Origin: Pegea sp. RAD2-039
Taxonomy: Eukaryota > Chordata > Thaliacea > Salpida > Salpidae
Direction: 5' to 3'
Length of the DNA stretch: 64,000 nt
Assembly (NCBI GenBank): GCA_034620365.1
Contig: JAQGEQ010000020.1
Location: forward strand, 620,001-684,000
Positions 11,321 through 24,837 of the stretch are shown piece by piece. The notes below the pieces were generated by a model that was given only the letters and a program-made list of their open reading frames with translations, did not search any database and was not told the origin of the DNA. Every line of letters starts with the position of its first letter. Position 1 is the first letter of the stretch. Both the position numbers and the translations under genes were made by a program.

Positions 11321-13137
11321 ATGTCTTTTGAAGGGAAATGGAAACGAAGTACAAGTGAAAACGAAGAAGCTGTACTTAAGTACATAGGTTAGTATTTTTA
11401 TAAATCAGTATATACTATAAAAATCCATACGTTACAATTGATATTATCGTAATATACGTTCTATTGCTTACAATCAATATTAGCAGAAAAATAGTAAAAA
11501 TGTAAAAGCTACTAGAAAGCCAGACAGTGATAGTTGAAAATGTTCTAGCTGATTGGTAAGTAACTAGAAATTTTCAAAACGATACTTTTGCAATCATCGA
11601 AATGTTAAAACTAATTACAATTCTAATAAAACTAATTTATCGAAACAATTTTTATATTTATGTAACAAATGTGTTGTTAGGCCTTTTACCGGAAAGTATC
11701 AAAATATTGATGAAATCAGAGGTTGAGATGGAAATTAAAAAAGAGGGTGAAACATTTTATGAAACCTTTACACAGCTTGGACAACAAAGAAAGAACTCGT
11801 TGACGCCGGGAAAACCTGCCAAGTATCTAACATTTGACGGCAACTATGTTGAAGTAATTACTGTTTTAATTTCAGTATGTTAAATGGGTTTACAAGCTGT
11901 GTTCATCTCCTTCTCTTGTTATTTAGTGTCTATTCACTCTAAAATTGTTGTGTGATGAATAAAACTCATATTTATTATACCAAGATATATAGTCTTTCAA
12001 CTTTTTTAGTATTCTAAACTTATGAATTTTAAAATCTTTTGATAAATGTATGGAATTGTAGTAATAATAATGACGCTACTCAATTGACGCTACTAATGAC
12101 GATTACCATACTCGCCTACCAGGCCGTAGGTTCCGGGTTTGAGCTGGACACAAGTTTTTTGGTGTGGATTTCATTTTGCAGATTATTTTTTTCATAGCGT
12201 AATTTAGGGAAACATTCTAAATATCGGTTGCCTATAGATTTTGAGTTATATTTACTATTTCACAGCAAAACTCAAAATAAAATCGTGTAAAGTCATAATT
12301 TTTGTCAATCTCATTCTATTTTCTAATCCTTTTAAATCTGTTTTGTATCTTAATTTTAGATTAAGTCCATTTCAAAATGTGCAAAATTCTATGTATGCTT
12401 GCATCATAGTATGAAACGCTGTATATATCTCACATTAATTGTGGTATACTTGAAATGTAAAATAGTAAAGTATTTTGCCGCTGACGTAAATGTATTAAAC
12501 GTCATTATCGTAGGCGATTGTAGTAGTACGTATCGTTAATATATTTATTGTTGTTGTTAGTCGCCTTATTCATTTGAATGAAATATAAAGAGTCATTACT
12601 ATTACACTAGTTGAACATTTTTTTAACTTACAATTTAACTTTATTTGTTATCTATTAATAATAATAAATTAATCTCTTTAGTGTACTCCGGAATTTGGAA
12701 AGGATTGGGTAAAGATAGTTTACGTGCACCAAGGCATAAAGTATTTTGGAAAGAGACAACTAACTAAAAAAAATGTTTTAGTTGACGTAAGTACACGTTT
12801 AAACTTGTATTATATTTTTTTCTAGCAATAATTTAATTTTTAATCTTAGTTTTGATATACAAAGTCTAAAAACAGATTTAGCATCAGTTTATACAAAATT
12901 CATAATATTTTGTAAGTAACTTATATTACTAATGTTTAAAATAAGTGAATTTTTAAGCTTTTGTGATTTGTATTTGGAGTTCATTACCTTACAAACAGAA
13001 ATCTTTCAAATAAAAAAATTTAATTTACAACAAGCACTTTTGTTTTCTATTTTTAGTAATTTGACTCTTTTATTTTTCAGGACTTAGTTTTAGATGATGG
13101 AAAATGCATTGCGAAATATACATACAAACGTATTTGA
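11321..13137 (+). CDS. Fatty-acid-binding protein (FABP), second paralogue, four exons
   Basis: Exons are 11321-11387, 11681-11853, 12682-12786 and 13081-13137; phases agree and give 133 residues. The start MSFEGKWKR matches FABP F-x-G-K-W, and the end KYTYKRI matches the family C terminus. Exon 2 is again exactly 173 nt and exon 4 exactly 57 nt, as in the FABP gene at 5873-6683, so the two share an ancestor, although the proteins are quite diverged. An in-frame Met at 11312 would add MFE; I prefer 11321 because it gives the standard FABP start. The R-x-Y Arg is replaced (Y-T-Y). Intron 2 (11854-12681) carries a SINE-like insertion. An AATAAA lies at 13299-13304. Confidence 0.9.
12070..12600 (+). 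repeat. Probable tRNA-derived SINE in FABP intron 2
   Basis: The left part (about 12085-12150) has GGTTCCGGGTTTGAGC, a B-box-like sequence preceded by tRNA-like stems. The right part (about 12420-12600) recurs at 38330-38545, sharing TTGAAATGTAAAA, CCGCTGACGTAAATGT and AAAGAGTCATT. I infer a SINE with a tRNA head and a family-specific tail; the exact ends are uncertain. Confidence 0.5.
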
Positions 13138-13309
13138 TACAGATATAAATTTCTTTTTATCTCCTAAAACAATTTGAAAGTATTCTGTTTAAATTATTAA
13201 ATGTAAACACAACCATGACTGTAGCAATATATCAAAACCGTTTAATTGAGTGTTGTGTACGATTTTGTAGTTTGTAAAATTAATCTGATGCTCTAATTAA
13301 TAAAATTAT

Positions 13310-15160
13310 CAAAACAGTAAGCCGTGTAATCAAAATTTATGAATATTAAGGAGCATTTTTTAGTAAAAACTTTAACTAGTATTACTAGCAATCCTGGTTT
13401 GAACCTCAATCAGAGTACAGAAGCAAAATAAAAAGGTTTAATTTGACTGCTGTATCACTACTCAGCCAATAAAATGAAGTCTGATCATTTGTCAGAGACT
13501 CTGTAGTACTGATAAGTGTTGTGAATATAACTCCATTGATTGTAATATCACGGAAACAAGTAAATTTATGAATGCAGTTTCTTAATTGAACGTAGTGATT
13601 AAGTTTTTTTTATGGCTAAGAATGAGCTAACCCGGAAACTATCTAAAAAAAGCTTTTCTTGTTTTAGATGTCTTACGAAACACAATTTTAAAGTATTGAT
13701 GATAAGGCTAATGCATAATTGATAACATAAATCAGAAATTCAATAATAAAAGTCAAAAGAAAAGTTTCCATAAGGAAAAGTTCAGAGTAATAAACATTTT
13801 TAAACTGTAAATTACTTCAATGAATCAGTTACCAAGCCGATGTTTACTTTTCAGATTCGTCTGCAAAGCGAAAAGTTTTACCTTTACAGAAAATTAGAAA
13901 AATCGATTCTTCTAACCTAAATCAATATTTTAGAAGTTTTTTCAAGAAATTTTATTCAAATATAAAGCTTAATGTATAATGATTTTTTTTCAAAGTGGCC
14001 TTAAGTTTATAAAGTAAATTATTTTTCAGCGTGTTATTAACTTAATCAATTAGATATAAGACAATTTTCTTTAAAAATATTTTTTGACTCAAACAATTTA
14101 AATGTTTTTCTAAGAAATTGTTTAAAAAATGTTAAATTGTGAAAAGTAACTTTAGTTTTAATATTTGTAATACTTAGTAAATAAATTGAAGCATTATTAA
14201 CATTTTTAGTAGCAGTGAAAAACTATCTATATGACTAAAAAGAATCATCTTTATTATCTTATTTACATAAAAGCTTGCTTTACAACGTGAGAGTCAAATG
14301 CTACACTGTCATTATGTACAAATAACTTACATTTAAATAAAATGTTTTTGTCTATCTGGCACAATCGCTAATGTGTGGTTGGCTATCTGAACTTCTACAT
14401 TTAGTTTGAAAACTTTTTTTGATATACCTATTTCTTTAAAAAGATCATTACATTTATAACTTTTTATAGATAAACTTTATATCATTATTTAAAATAAGAC
14501 TTAAAACGTTAAAATATTTTATTTTAATAACCAAGCAAATTCTATAAATGCTGAAGTGCAAAAACCTCAAAAAATAAAGAACTAAAAAGCTTGTAAATAA
14601 AGAATATTAATTATTTCTGTATCGATTCCTATTTGTGATGAGATGTTAAAGAATATTTACTTAAAAGCTTTTCAAGAACCATATCTTATTAAAAACTTTA
14701 CTAACTATACAAACATGTGTATTTATTGAGTTGAAAAATTTATTTCTATAAAACAACGTGCCAAAAACTTGGTAAACAAACCAGATAATATTTACTCTTC
14801 AATGGTCAATCACTACGAATTAGATGAAAAAAGTTCAACCCCAAACCATTGGCGAACGTTTGTGTTTATTTGTTGCTGAGCCAATCTCCAACGTCACCAG
14901 CTTTTCTTTCTTTCTGCTACTTAAAAGGTTGAAAGTGACATCACGATCAATGAAAGGAAAAAATGATGCAGCGAGTATTATTCCTAGACTGCAAGCATCA
15001 AGATCAGTGAAAATTCAGCTCTAATTCATGAAGTTTTCTTTTTGACTGGAAAGGTTTAAACAATTAGTATAAATTGTTTTAAATACTTTTTTTTTGTAGA
15101 AATTTTGTTGTAGATTAATTATTGAAATATAAATTTTGTAAATAGCCTGAAAAGTTGTTT
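13310..15160. other. Intergenic, possible 5' leader of the transporter gene
   Basis: No gene is recognised. A 66-codon frame at 14824-15024 sits just upstream of the transporter start; it has no recognisable domain and may be leader sequence or chance. Confidence 0.35.
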
Positions 15161-15168
15161 GCAGTAAA

Positions 15169-18100
15169 ATGATTTACAAACGTGTTGCTGGATTTTTACG
15201 AAAAATTTGTAGAAAAAAGTCTCTAGATGAAGATTATCTGAAAACTGATCTTCATAGATGCCTTGGAATCAAGGACCTTACTGTTCTTGGGGTATGACAA
15301 GTTTAGAAATGGTTTTAACTTATTTCTGTTGGTTATAGAAGTAGTTTAAAAACTTATGAAATAATTAAAATAATGTATAAAGCTGAAATCTCAGAATGTC
15401 ATCTCTTCATTTTCAACTTTTGGTAAAATTTCTGTGAATTTTTGTTTGAAATGAAAATGAAGATCTTGAAAAAAAAATATTAGTACAACGTAAATGAACT
15501 TTTAACATCTATTTTCAGCAAACTGATGTTAGAAGAATATAATATTATAATATAAAATACCTATAAACTAGCTTTAGTTTCTACTTAAGCTAAATCGTTT
15601 TACATCTTATTTAAATTTCATTCTTGACAAGTTCAGGAAAATAGTATTATCTATTTATAATGTTATTCATATTGTTTTCGGATAAACAATATTCTACCTT
15701 AAAGCTTTATATCAAACTTTTAGGCCGTTCACTAAAGTGACTAATTAATATTTGCAGATAAGTGGAATGCTTGGTGCTGGTTTGTACGTATTGACCGGAA
15801 CTGTTGCTAAAAACACCAGTGGACCAGCAGTTATGATTAGCTATGCAATTGCGTCTGCTGCTGCATTCTTATCAGCATTATGTTATGCTGAATTTGGTTC
15901 TAGAATACCAACCACGGGTTTGTAGTCAGCTGTTTGACATTTTAAAGTGACAACCATTTAAATTGATTAAGAATATTTTCAGGAATTAAGTTTTTAAAAC
16001 GTTTCCGCAAAATATGCTTAATATAAGATGTTTAATATTGAACTATCATAAGTTTTAAACCATCAAAATATCAAATATCATCTTTCAAGTAAACAGCTCA
16101 TAAATAATTTATAATAACTCTAACAAAATGCTTTGCCAAGAGGCGTTTGTTAAATGGAACATATTAAAAATTAGTTTTAGCTGCATGAAAAAAAAGAGTT
16201 TATAAATCCATCTAAACTTAAATTTAAATTAAAATCAGATGCAACTTAAAATGATTAGAGTTTAGATAATTTCTGAAATCAAATAATCTTGATGAAAAGG
16301 CAAGTTTTAGTATCGATTTTATGTAAGTTACAATTTCAGGATCATCTTATATATTCACATATGTAACCATGGGAGAGTTTTGGGGTTTTTTAATGGGGTG
16401 GAACATGGTACTTGAGCACGGCGTAGGGTCTGCATCGGTTGCTAAGGCTTGGAGTGGGTACCTGGACGCTGCAATGGGAAATCCTGTCCAAGTAACCAAA
16501 ACTGAATTTTTTTTAATTTTATTCTTATAGATTTGATATTACCAAGTTTTTAAAAAAATAAAAATATCTGCTAAAAAATAAGGTATTGCATTTGATAAAA
16601 TTATCTATAAATATTTGGTGACAATTTCTCTTTTATAGAAATTCACTTCTGAAATTATTAAATTCAAACAAATTGTTTTCACTAACAAAGCTAAAGCTTT
16701 AAAATTCTTTTATTGCAAATATCAAATAATTGACTTTATCCAAGTAATAAAATCAAATCTTAAAATAAAACAATTTCTCAACAGAGCTTTTTTCAAAGTC
16801 ATCTCTCATTAGGTCATAATCATCCACTAAGCGAGTATCCAGATCTCATTGCTATAGCTATAATACTGATATTAAGTGGATTAGTTGCAATTGGAGCTGA
16901 ATCTTCAGCAAAGTTCAACTTACTTTTTACTGTCATTAACATGATGGTTGTTCTTTTTATAATAATAACTGGTGATTAAAACTTTTCAAAGTTTTAAAAA
17001 TAGTTGTTGAGTGTTGTATCAAAGTTATAAATGGATTTTTAAATATATTTAAAAGATATCTCTTTTTTCATTTAATTTTGTTTTGATCCTATTGTTTAAC
17101 AACTTCATAAGAAATCAGTTTGCTCTTTAAGCATCTTTTCAAAACTTATTCTGAGATTTAATAAAATTAAGAAATTAAAATTACTTTATAACTTATTAAT
17201 TTTACAAAATTTTAAACTGTTTAAAAAATAAACTTTTAAAAATGATAAAAATAATGTTGATCAAGGGTTTTGCTTGGCTGATGTACGAAATTGGGTTAAT
17301 AATGAAGACAGTTTTTGGCATTTTGGCTTTGCAGGTGTGATTAGTGGGGCTTCACGTTGCTTCTTTGCTTTTGCAGGGTGAGTATTATCTAGCATAGAGA
17401 TGTTATCATAACAACCGTTTCGGCAGCTTTGATATAATTGCATCTTCATGTGAAGAAGCTAGAAATCCTCGAAGAGATGTTCCAATCGCACTAGGGATCA
17501 GTTTGATTACTGTCACTTTATCATATATTGGGGTTTCTGCTGTTCTGACTTTGATGGTTCCGTGGTATGCTGATTTTATGGATCAATTTTTTAGATAACT
17601 TGTATCAGAGAACTTTCAAATTATCAAACTCAATTTTAATTTCAAAATCAATTTAAAAAATATTTTTAAATATTTTAATCAAAGTCTAAAAAAACTTGTT
17701 CGAAAAACTTTAGTTAATTTCATGTAGGAATGAAATCGTTCCTGAATCTGCTTTTTCACAAGCATACGCCAGACACAACTGGAGATGGGCTGAAATCTTG
17801 ATTACATGTGGTGCTCTTTGTACCATGACAACCAGCATGTTTTCAGGTCTTCCAAACTTTCATCTGATTCTTGTTGATGAAAATTTTTCAAAAATATTTG
17901 AAATTAATTTTTATTTTAGATTTTTTTAAATTAAAAAATAATTTCTGCAATTTTTTTGTAAATTTTTAGGTCTGTATGTGTTGCCTCGTATCTTATACGC
18001 AATTGCTAAAGATGGACTATTGTGTCCTGCTCTTGCCAAGATAAATAATAAAACTCAGGTATTGAACTGGAAAGAATTCATAAAGAATATTTTTATGACT

Positions 18101-20477
18101 GAAATCTCTCATATAAAAGAATGTTTACTTTTCAATCAGAAAAATATTTCTTAACAGGTGCCATTATGGTCAGTGACTTTCACAGCGTGTCTATGCGGTG
18201 GTATGGCTATGATGTTTGATCTAGAAACCTTGGTACAGTTTATGTCGATAGGAACTCTTGCTAGTTACTCATTTGTCGCTGCTTGTGTTATATTGCTTCG
18301 TTATGGAGCTGTGGGGGACTCCCCTCTTGTTCAACTGTCAAATCAAAATTCATCTTCTGTAAAAAGCTCAACAAATGAAAAAAGGTTTATAGATAGACTT
18401 TAAAATATTTTTTAAAAAGCAATTCTTAAAATTTAGAAATATTTCATATTTGTTGCGTTTATTTTTTAACAAAAACGAAACTTATAACTTGAATATTATG
18501 AGTTGCTTAAAGCATCTTAAATTTTTTAATTAAAGTATTAACATTTTGTTCAATAACTTTCATAAAATTTTACAACAAACTTTATTGATCAGAGATAATT
18601 TAGTTAATTTCTAGCAAATTAACAGTTTAAATTCAAAAATTGAATCTGTTGCCAAATGAGTTAAGATTGCATATATTGGAATAGAAAAAATAAGCTCTAG
18701 CATTAGAAAATAATTTCAAGCTAATTTTATTTATAATTTTTCAGTTCACCCCAAGTTGCACAGGATTGTAATTTTCAAGAGGAAAATAAACCAAAAAATG
18801 AAAATGGTAGACTCATTTCTATATCTTGAAGTAACTAAAGTTTATCAAACGTTGTTTCTATAATAAGTGAAACAATCTAATCTCTTCTAGACGCTTGTAG
18901 AAAAATTATCTTTAATCAATAGAAAAGAATAGAGTTAGGAGAAGAATTGTCTTTTAAGAAAGTACAAAATAAACATTTATAAGGAAATTTTGTCAGTAAT
19001 CTGTTTAAATATTGATTACAGAAGATAAAAAGAGTATTTATAAAAATGATCACGCAGAAAAAAAGTTATTTTAAACAAATTTTATGGCAAAAATGCTGAA
19101 AAATTTAGTCTGAAATCGACCAAGTACTTAGCAAGAGTAAAAAGAAAGACATATGGTCGAATGTGTAGAAGCATTTAATTATTTATAAGCTTGCGTCACT
19201 GCAAAACGTAAGCTCGTTGTTAGATCTCTAATGTGATTTATAAAATAGAATTGGAATCTCCGCGTACGTTTGGAGAGACGTCATTACTGATAACATCTCA
19301 TGAACAACCTACTATACAGCATCCCGGTCAAATTCTATTAACCTCTGGAGGCAGAAAAGTACATCTCAAAACGTTTTTTCAAGGAGGACGTCTTCAAGTC
19401 TTCTTGGATCAGTTTCATTCTGATGACGTCATTTTAATATCACTTATAATTAGCACAACTTTCAGTACTACAGGTATGCTTTTGATTGCATATGGTCTGG
19501 ATGCTCTTAGTAGTGGTGCTGTTTGGTCTTGGTTACTACTAATGACGTCATTAGTTGGTGCTATTTTATTTTTGTTGATTATTTACTTCCATGATCAACA
19601 TCAAGGTAGTGAAAGTATGGAAACTAAGACCTTCAAGGTGAGAGAAAATATTTGTCTGAAAATTAAAGCTTCTCAGTTATTATTTTAAAATCTTTGTTTA
19701 AAAGTATTATTATTGGTTTAGGTCCCATTTGTTCCTTTTCTTCCTTACTTGTGCATTTGTGTCAACATCTTTCTAATGATTAAGTTGGAAGCTATGACTT
19801 GGTTTCGACTGATAATCTGGGTCACAGTTGGTAAGATGCTTATTAATTATTGAGAATATTTTTATTTCGAGACTTCTTATTAATGTTTATCAGCGTGGTT
19901 TAGATAAATGAATATCTGGAAATATAACTATTTTCCAATCTAGTTGAGTAAGATAACTGCTATATTTTCCAAATTGGTTTTAATTTTTATAGTGACCAAA
20001 AATGTTTTAGTCTTATATTAAATCTACTTAAAGCAGTACAAATTGTCTTATAGATATAATAGTTGCTTAGCAATTATGTTGTTTTATATGTTCTTGTTTA
20101 TATTGTGGTTAATTATGTTTGTACATTATAATATCACGCCGATTAAAAGCAGAAAGTTTACTTGTTCGTTTCAACTACTTCTTGTAATTTGAACCAAATG
20201 TAAGATTTGAAAAAAATGATTAAATTCTTTTTTAGGTATTTGTGTCTATTTCTTGTATGGATACCACAATAGTTTGCTCAATACTTCCAGAGATTGTGAT
20301 TCATGGCTTTTCACGATTTGGAATCGACTTATTGGATGTTCTAGCAGTAAAGTTCAAGATCTAGTTGAAAGTTCTCCTCACGTTATCAGCAAAATAAAAA
20401 GAAAGTCTTCTATGGAGCAAAAACTTCTATCATCAAATGAAGATCTGGAGAATGAAAAATCAGAGAATAAAGATTAA
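15169..20477 (+). CDS. Cationic amino-acid transporter (SLC7A/CAT family)
   Basis: Plasma-membrane uptake of Arg/Lys-type amino acids is the family role. Thirteen exons join in frame to 702 residues: 15169-15291, 15758-15917, 16340-16491, 16785-16971, 17266-17377, 17427-17564, 17728-17846, 17970-18058, 18158-18384, 18745-18806, 19249-19637, 19722-19830, 20236-20477. Family hallmarks are the LGIKDLTVLG lead-in, ISGMLGAGLYVLTG in the first membrane helix, CYAEFGSRIPTTG with the conserved Glu of helix 3, ISGASRCFFAFAGFD, and LPRILYAIAKDGLL. A hydrophilic loop of about 110 residues (exons 9-11) precedes the last membrane helices, which end in VPFVPFLPYLCI and ICVYFLYG; the tail is acidic and Ser-rich. 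Length is slightly above usual CATs (620-660), so an SLC7A4/A14-like member is possible. An AATAAA lies at 20539-20544. Confidence 0.93.
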
Positions 20478-20544
20478 TTATTGATGATAGAAATTTAATT
20501 TTTGAATTATTTCATACATTTTGATGTTCAATCTAAAAAATAAA

Positions 20545-22360
20545 TCAAATTATTGTCGAGGTTTTTGCTGTGTATAAAACTAAGAAGTAAATAAAGTTGA
20601 TCAAATCAATTAGTAAACGAAACTTATAAGATAAATTTATCCATCACATAAACTAAGATTATCAAGTTTAAATTAGACGAGCTGGTAGTACTGATCCTTC
20701 GTGAAGTTTATCGTCCAAACTACCTTATTCTAGGTATCAGTTGCCACATTTTATTATTTAAAAAAGTTTTAAAAATTAAAAAAGTTTTTTTTTAGTTTTA
20801 GCCGTAAAACAACTAGTAACAAAACATTTTTATCAAAAATTTATAAGTTATTTAAGTCTAGCAATACAAACTAAAAAATGAATATTCCTTTTCGTTGATG
20901 TTTGTCAATAGCTGGTAGAATGTCAAATAAAACTGTAGTCAAGTCAGTTTTCTACTTCTAAAAATATCTTTTGTCAATAATTTGTGATATCTAGCAAGCT
21001 CTTAGACTTAAAAAATCAATATTTATTTTATAGTTATCATGAAAGATGTAAATCCTAAGTGGCAAATTCTAATCCTTATAGTGTTTTTATCTACTTAGTG
21101 TTTCTTTAGCTGACTCTCAAACAATCTTTAGATTTTAGATGGTATTTGTTTACAGTAACATAAGTCTCAGCTCAATGAGTTCAAATTTCACTTCACTAAG
21201 TATAGTTTCAAGGATTGAAACTTTTCGGCAATGTTTGTTTAAATCCTAAAGTAAATAGATCTTTTTACTGAATGAAGCTCGTTGAAGGAGGACGAAATAA
21301 ATGGTGAATCAGTTTGCTTCAGTAAATTAAGTTAGACAGCTAAACTGTTTCATTCACTTAAAAATATATGAGAGTAAACAAAGTTGTGAGTAAATAAGAA
21401 ATCTAGAATTAGTTTAAAGCCAGAAAGTAATTTAAAACTTTTATTTTATTAATTTGAAATTTAAAAAAATATTTATATAATTTAATCCGTGTTAATAAAA
21501 TTGAGTAGCAGCGTACCAAGCACTGGTTAATTTGCAGCCTTTTTACAATAATATTGATAAAACTTGAAAAAATGTTTTTTTACCTCGTTTATTAGTAGCC
21601 TGTTATTTAACATGTAGTCGCCAATTACTTTTGAGATGTATTTTTGTGATTAGCTTTTGAAATGCTAATATCTGAAACTTAATTATTTACAATTCAACGT
21701 TCTATGATATATGAAATGTTTCTATTTAAAAAATAGTTACTTAAAATGGTTACTTGCTAAAAGAATAGAATTTATATTAGTCTATTTTTTAGATAGTTTA
21801 TTGTAATTGTTGCCTTTTTCATAAAAAATCAGATTTAAAAGCTCTAAGAGTTGAAAAAATATATATTTGAACTTTCTTACCTAAGAGTTAATCATTTACA
21901 AACAGGTAGACAAAGATTTTGAATATGGCTTCCAAAAATATGTTGAGAAATATCAAAAAATATTAAAAATAATAAATTGTTTTTGATTAAAAGATTAAAA
22001 GTAATTCTTTGCAATGTAGAGATATCATCGACAATAAATTTCAAAGAAAACCTTTCAAAGTTTAGATGTTGTATTATTTTAAAATCATTTTTGTTTTCTT
22101 AAAAACTATTTATAACCTATTTGGTGATTGACTAACATTTTTGGTTTCTTTCTACTATTGTTAAATTTATAAAAGTTTTTAAAATCAACACTGAATAACA
22201 AAACATTTGAAACATTAAGTGTTCAGATTGTAGTCAAATCAACAATAATGAAAACTTCTTTTTATACTTCTTTTTTTTTTTGAAAAGTATTTTTATTGTT
22301 ACCTTCATGAGTTTTACTCAACAAATTTAACAGGTTGATTTGTATTATTTTAAATTTTCT
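20545..22360. other. Intergenic AT-rich DNA, nothing recognised
   Basis: No coding frame, RNA gene or repeat that I can identify between the transporter poly(A) signal and the NtA gene. Confidence 0.4.
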
Positions 22361-22368
22361 TGTAAGAG

Positions 22369-23725
22369 ATGATTTTAATTAGGATACTTTCAATTTTTTC
22401 ATGGCTCACTTTATGTACCTCAATAGATAGTTTCTTTCCATTATTTTCTCAAGAAAGGCAAATTGAACCAACATGTTTGGATGACCTAAGTATGAAATGA
22501 TTATTTATTTCACAGTGACCGAAGAGTGTTTGAAAAATGTATATATTGCTGTTTTGTGTTTTCTTATTTAAAAATAGTTGGTTAACAAATAAAAACTTAT
22601 CTGTGTAATCAGTACAAATATAGTATCGTAAAGATGTTGCAAAAAAATAAAGATTGAAAATAGGAAAACCTTTTGCAGATGATCTTCAAATTAGAACGAC
22701 AAAAGCAGATATTATTTTTACTGGAACACTCTTGCTAATGTCAGAAAAAACAAGCAAAAAGAAAAATGTTGAAAATATCGGATATGTGAAGGTTTGGAGG
22801 GTTATAAAAGGTTCCATTGACGATATAAGGAATAAAAACTCAACTAAGCTGTTAAAAGAAATCGGTGAGAAAGTTTTCTAGCAATTTTGAATAATTTTAA
22901 ACTAATTAGTAGATATTTGAACAGTTTGTTAAATTTTATAATTAATTAAGTACTTAGAGCTACTAAACACAAATTATTTTGGTTAAAAACCTTCAATATC
23001 ATAGTTAAAATCCAAACATAGCAAAGCGTCTTCATCTTAATTTAGAATATATGTCATAAAGAAAAACTCTAGAATAAACTCTAAGTAAGTATGTTGCAAG
23101 TAGCTACCTCTTAAAAATTCCCAGACACAAAAGAATGATCTGTAAGATGAACCCAGTATTGGCTTAGTATGACTATATGACGGTCTTATTTCTCAAGATG
23201 CTATATATATGTGGTAAAAAGTAAAAGAAGTTAGAAATAAAAACAATTTTTGTTTTCACCAAACAAATTTTGAAAAATTCAATTATATTTTTATAAAAAC
23301 AATTTTATAATTTTTAAAACATTTAAATAAAATTGTATAAACATTTTTCAGCTGCACATCATGAAAAACTAGACGCAAAACGCAAATCTTTGAACGCAAC
23401 AGCTGTTCTGGACTACTCTAAAGTGGTAAACTGCTGTAATGGCCCACTGCTTGAAGTTTATGGTTTGATGAATGATCAATTATGTGAAAGTTTTATTAAT
23501 GTTTTAGATACACGCGTGTTTTTCCTGAAAAAAGTTGTAAATTACTATTACCAAAAACCTAAAATATTAATAAGAAACAAAGAAAAATGGAAGAAAACTC
23601 ATTCTAATCAAAATCACGCCATTAAGCGACAAAATAAAAGAAAAAAAATTACAACCATGCTGCTAGTAACAAATCCTATTCGTATAACCACCGAAAATTT
23701 AGCTAAAGTTAAGAACTATTTATAA
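22369..23725 (+). CDS. Secreted stand-alone agrin-type NtA domain protein
   Basis: Three exons, 22369-22489, 22679-22864 and 23352-23725, join in frame to about 226 residues. The exon-2 start could instead be 22664, adding five residues. A signal peptide (MILIRILSIFSWLTLCTS) is followed by one domain that aligns along its length with the agrin N-terminal laminin-binding (NtA) domain: Cys then ADIIFTGT, VKVWRVIKG, LDTRVFF, and a closing helix NPIRITTENLAKVKNYL. Agrin itself has ANVVLTGT, VRVWRYLKG, GDTRIFF and MRITLRNLEEVE at these places. Between DTRVFF and RIT there is a Lys/Arg-rich insertion of about 28 residues. A stop and an AATAAA (23802-23807) follow, so no follistatin, EGF or LamG parts are attached. 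Laminin binding is inferred only from the family. Confidence 0.8.
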
Positions 23726-23999
23726 GTAAAAAGTAAAGAAAAACAAAGATGTCTTTTTCGAAGTAAAATTTTGTTAATATAAAATTTTTTAGTTTAAGTT
23801 TAAATAAAGTAACTTCGAAAAAATTATTTTGTGCTATTACCAAGTTTTTGTTTTTATTTTTATTACCTTCAATATTCTTATTACATCATCAGACTTTACT
23901 TAAAAATTTTAATTTTATTTCCGTATGTTTGACACTTTTGACATAAACTTACAATTATTTTCGCTACTTTTAAGTCATTGATGATTTAATGACTTAAAA

Positions 24000-24470
24000 A
24001 AATCATTCAAGTAAATAAATGGTTTATTACTAGATAAAAGTGTTCAATGAATAAGGGTTCCTGAACAGCACCTCTCGCTAACACACATTCTCACAAATAA
24101 TACTTATTAAGTTACAAACATAGAAAGAAAAATACGTAACACATAGCATTTCAGCAGTCATACAAGCATATAACAGTGAGCAATTACATAGAATATTAAT
24201 AATATAAAAAAGGGGAAAATCACAGTTTAGAAATGACAATGTTGGCAATATTATAAGGATTCAACTTCTGCTGGAACAACGCGAGTGATTCTAACATGAC
24301 AATATCTGATTGCAGCTGGTTCATGTAATAATTGTGCGGTATGAGAAAAAATCACTCTGATTAATGTACCGGGTGATATGGGCTTATTAAGATGTAATGT
24401 GTATCGTATGAGTTGGTATAACTTGAGAGAAGAACTGATAGAAAAGAAATTATCAAACTGAAGGCCAAAT
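24000..24470 (-). mobile_element. 3' fragment of CR1/L2-like LINE
   Basis: On the minus strand this matches the 3' end of the LINE at 33365-37610: the C-terminal part of ORF2 (matching TLIRANFFSYRTI and NIANIVISKL in the larger copy), then a 3' UTR ending in GCGAGAGGTGC and an AATAAA-rich tail. It is 5' truncated, as is usual for LINE insertions. Confidence 0.85.
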
Positions 24471-24837
24471 TTTAATCAAGTTCTGTTTAATAAACCTAAT
24501 TTATTTTAAATATTTAGTGTTTTAATTAAAATCGACCAGTTATAAAAAGATACATTTTGAATGCAATCATTAGAAATAATCGATAAAAGTTATACAGAGA
24601 TTGTACAATATCTAAACTATTTTTCATACACTTAAAATGTCATTACAAAAATGAAACGCAGACTCTATTTAAAATTTATTATAAATTTAAAGTAAAAAAG
24701 ATTTCATTTAAACTTAAGTTTATTTGAAATAGTTTCTAAGATTCAAATCTAAAAGTTTTTGTTAAAAAGCTAATCATAAGTTCTAGGAGTCTAACCCATT
24801 TCTGAAAATTAAGAGCTCAAAGTTTAAACTGTTACAT

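Noticed and set aside
14824..15024. 66-codon plus-strand frame before the transporter gene
   Set aside because: No domain, no splice context and a composition typical of chance; treated as possible leader only.
22369..23725. N-terminal part of a full agrin gene
   Set aside because: A stop and poly(A) signal follow the NtA domain and no follistatin, EGF or LamG exon is seen downstream before the LINE fragment and IDH2.
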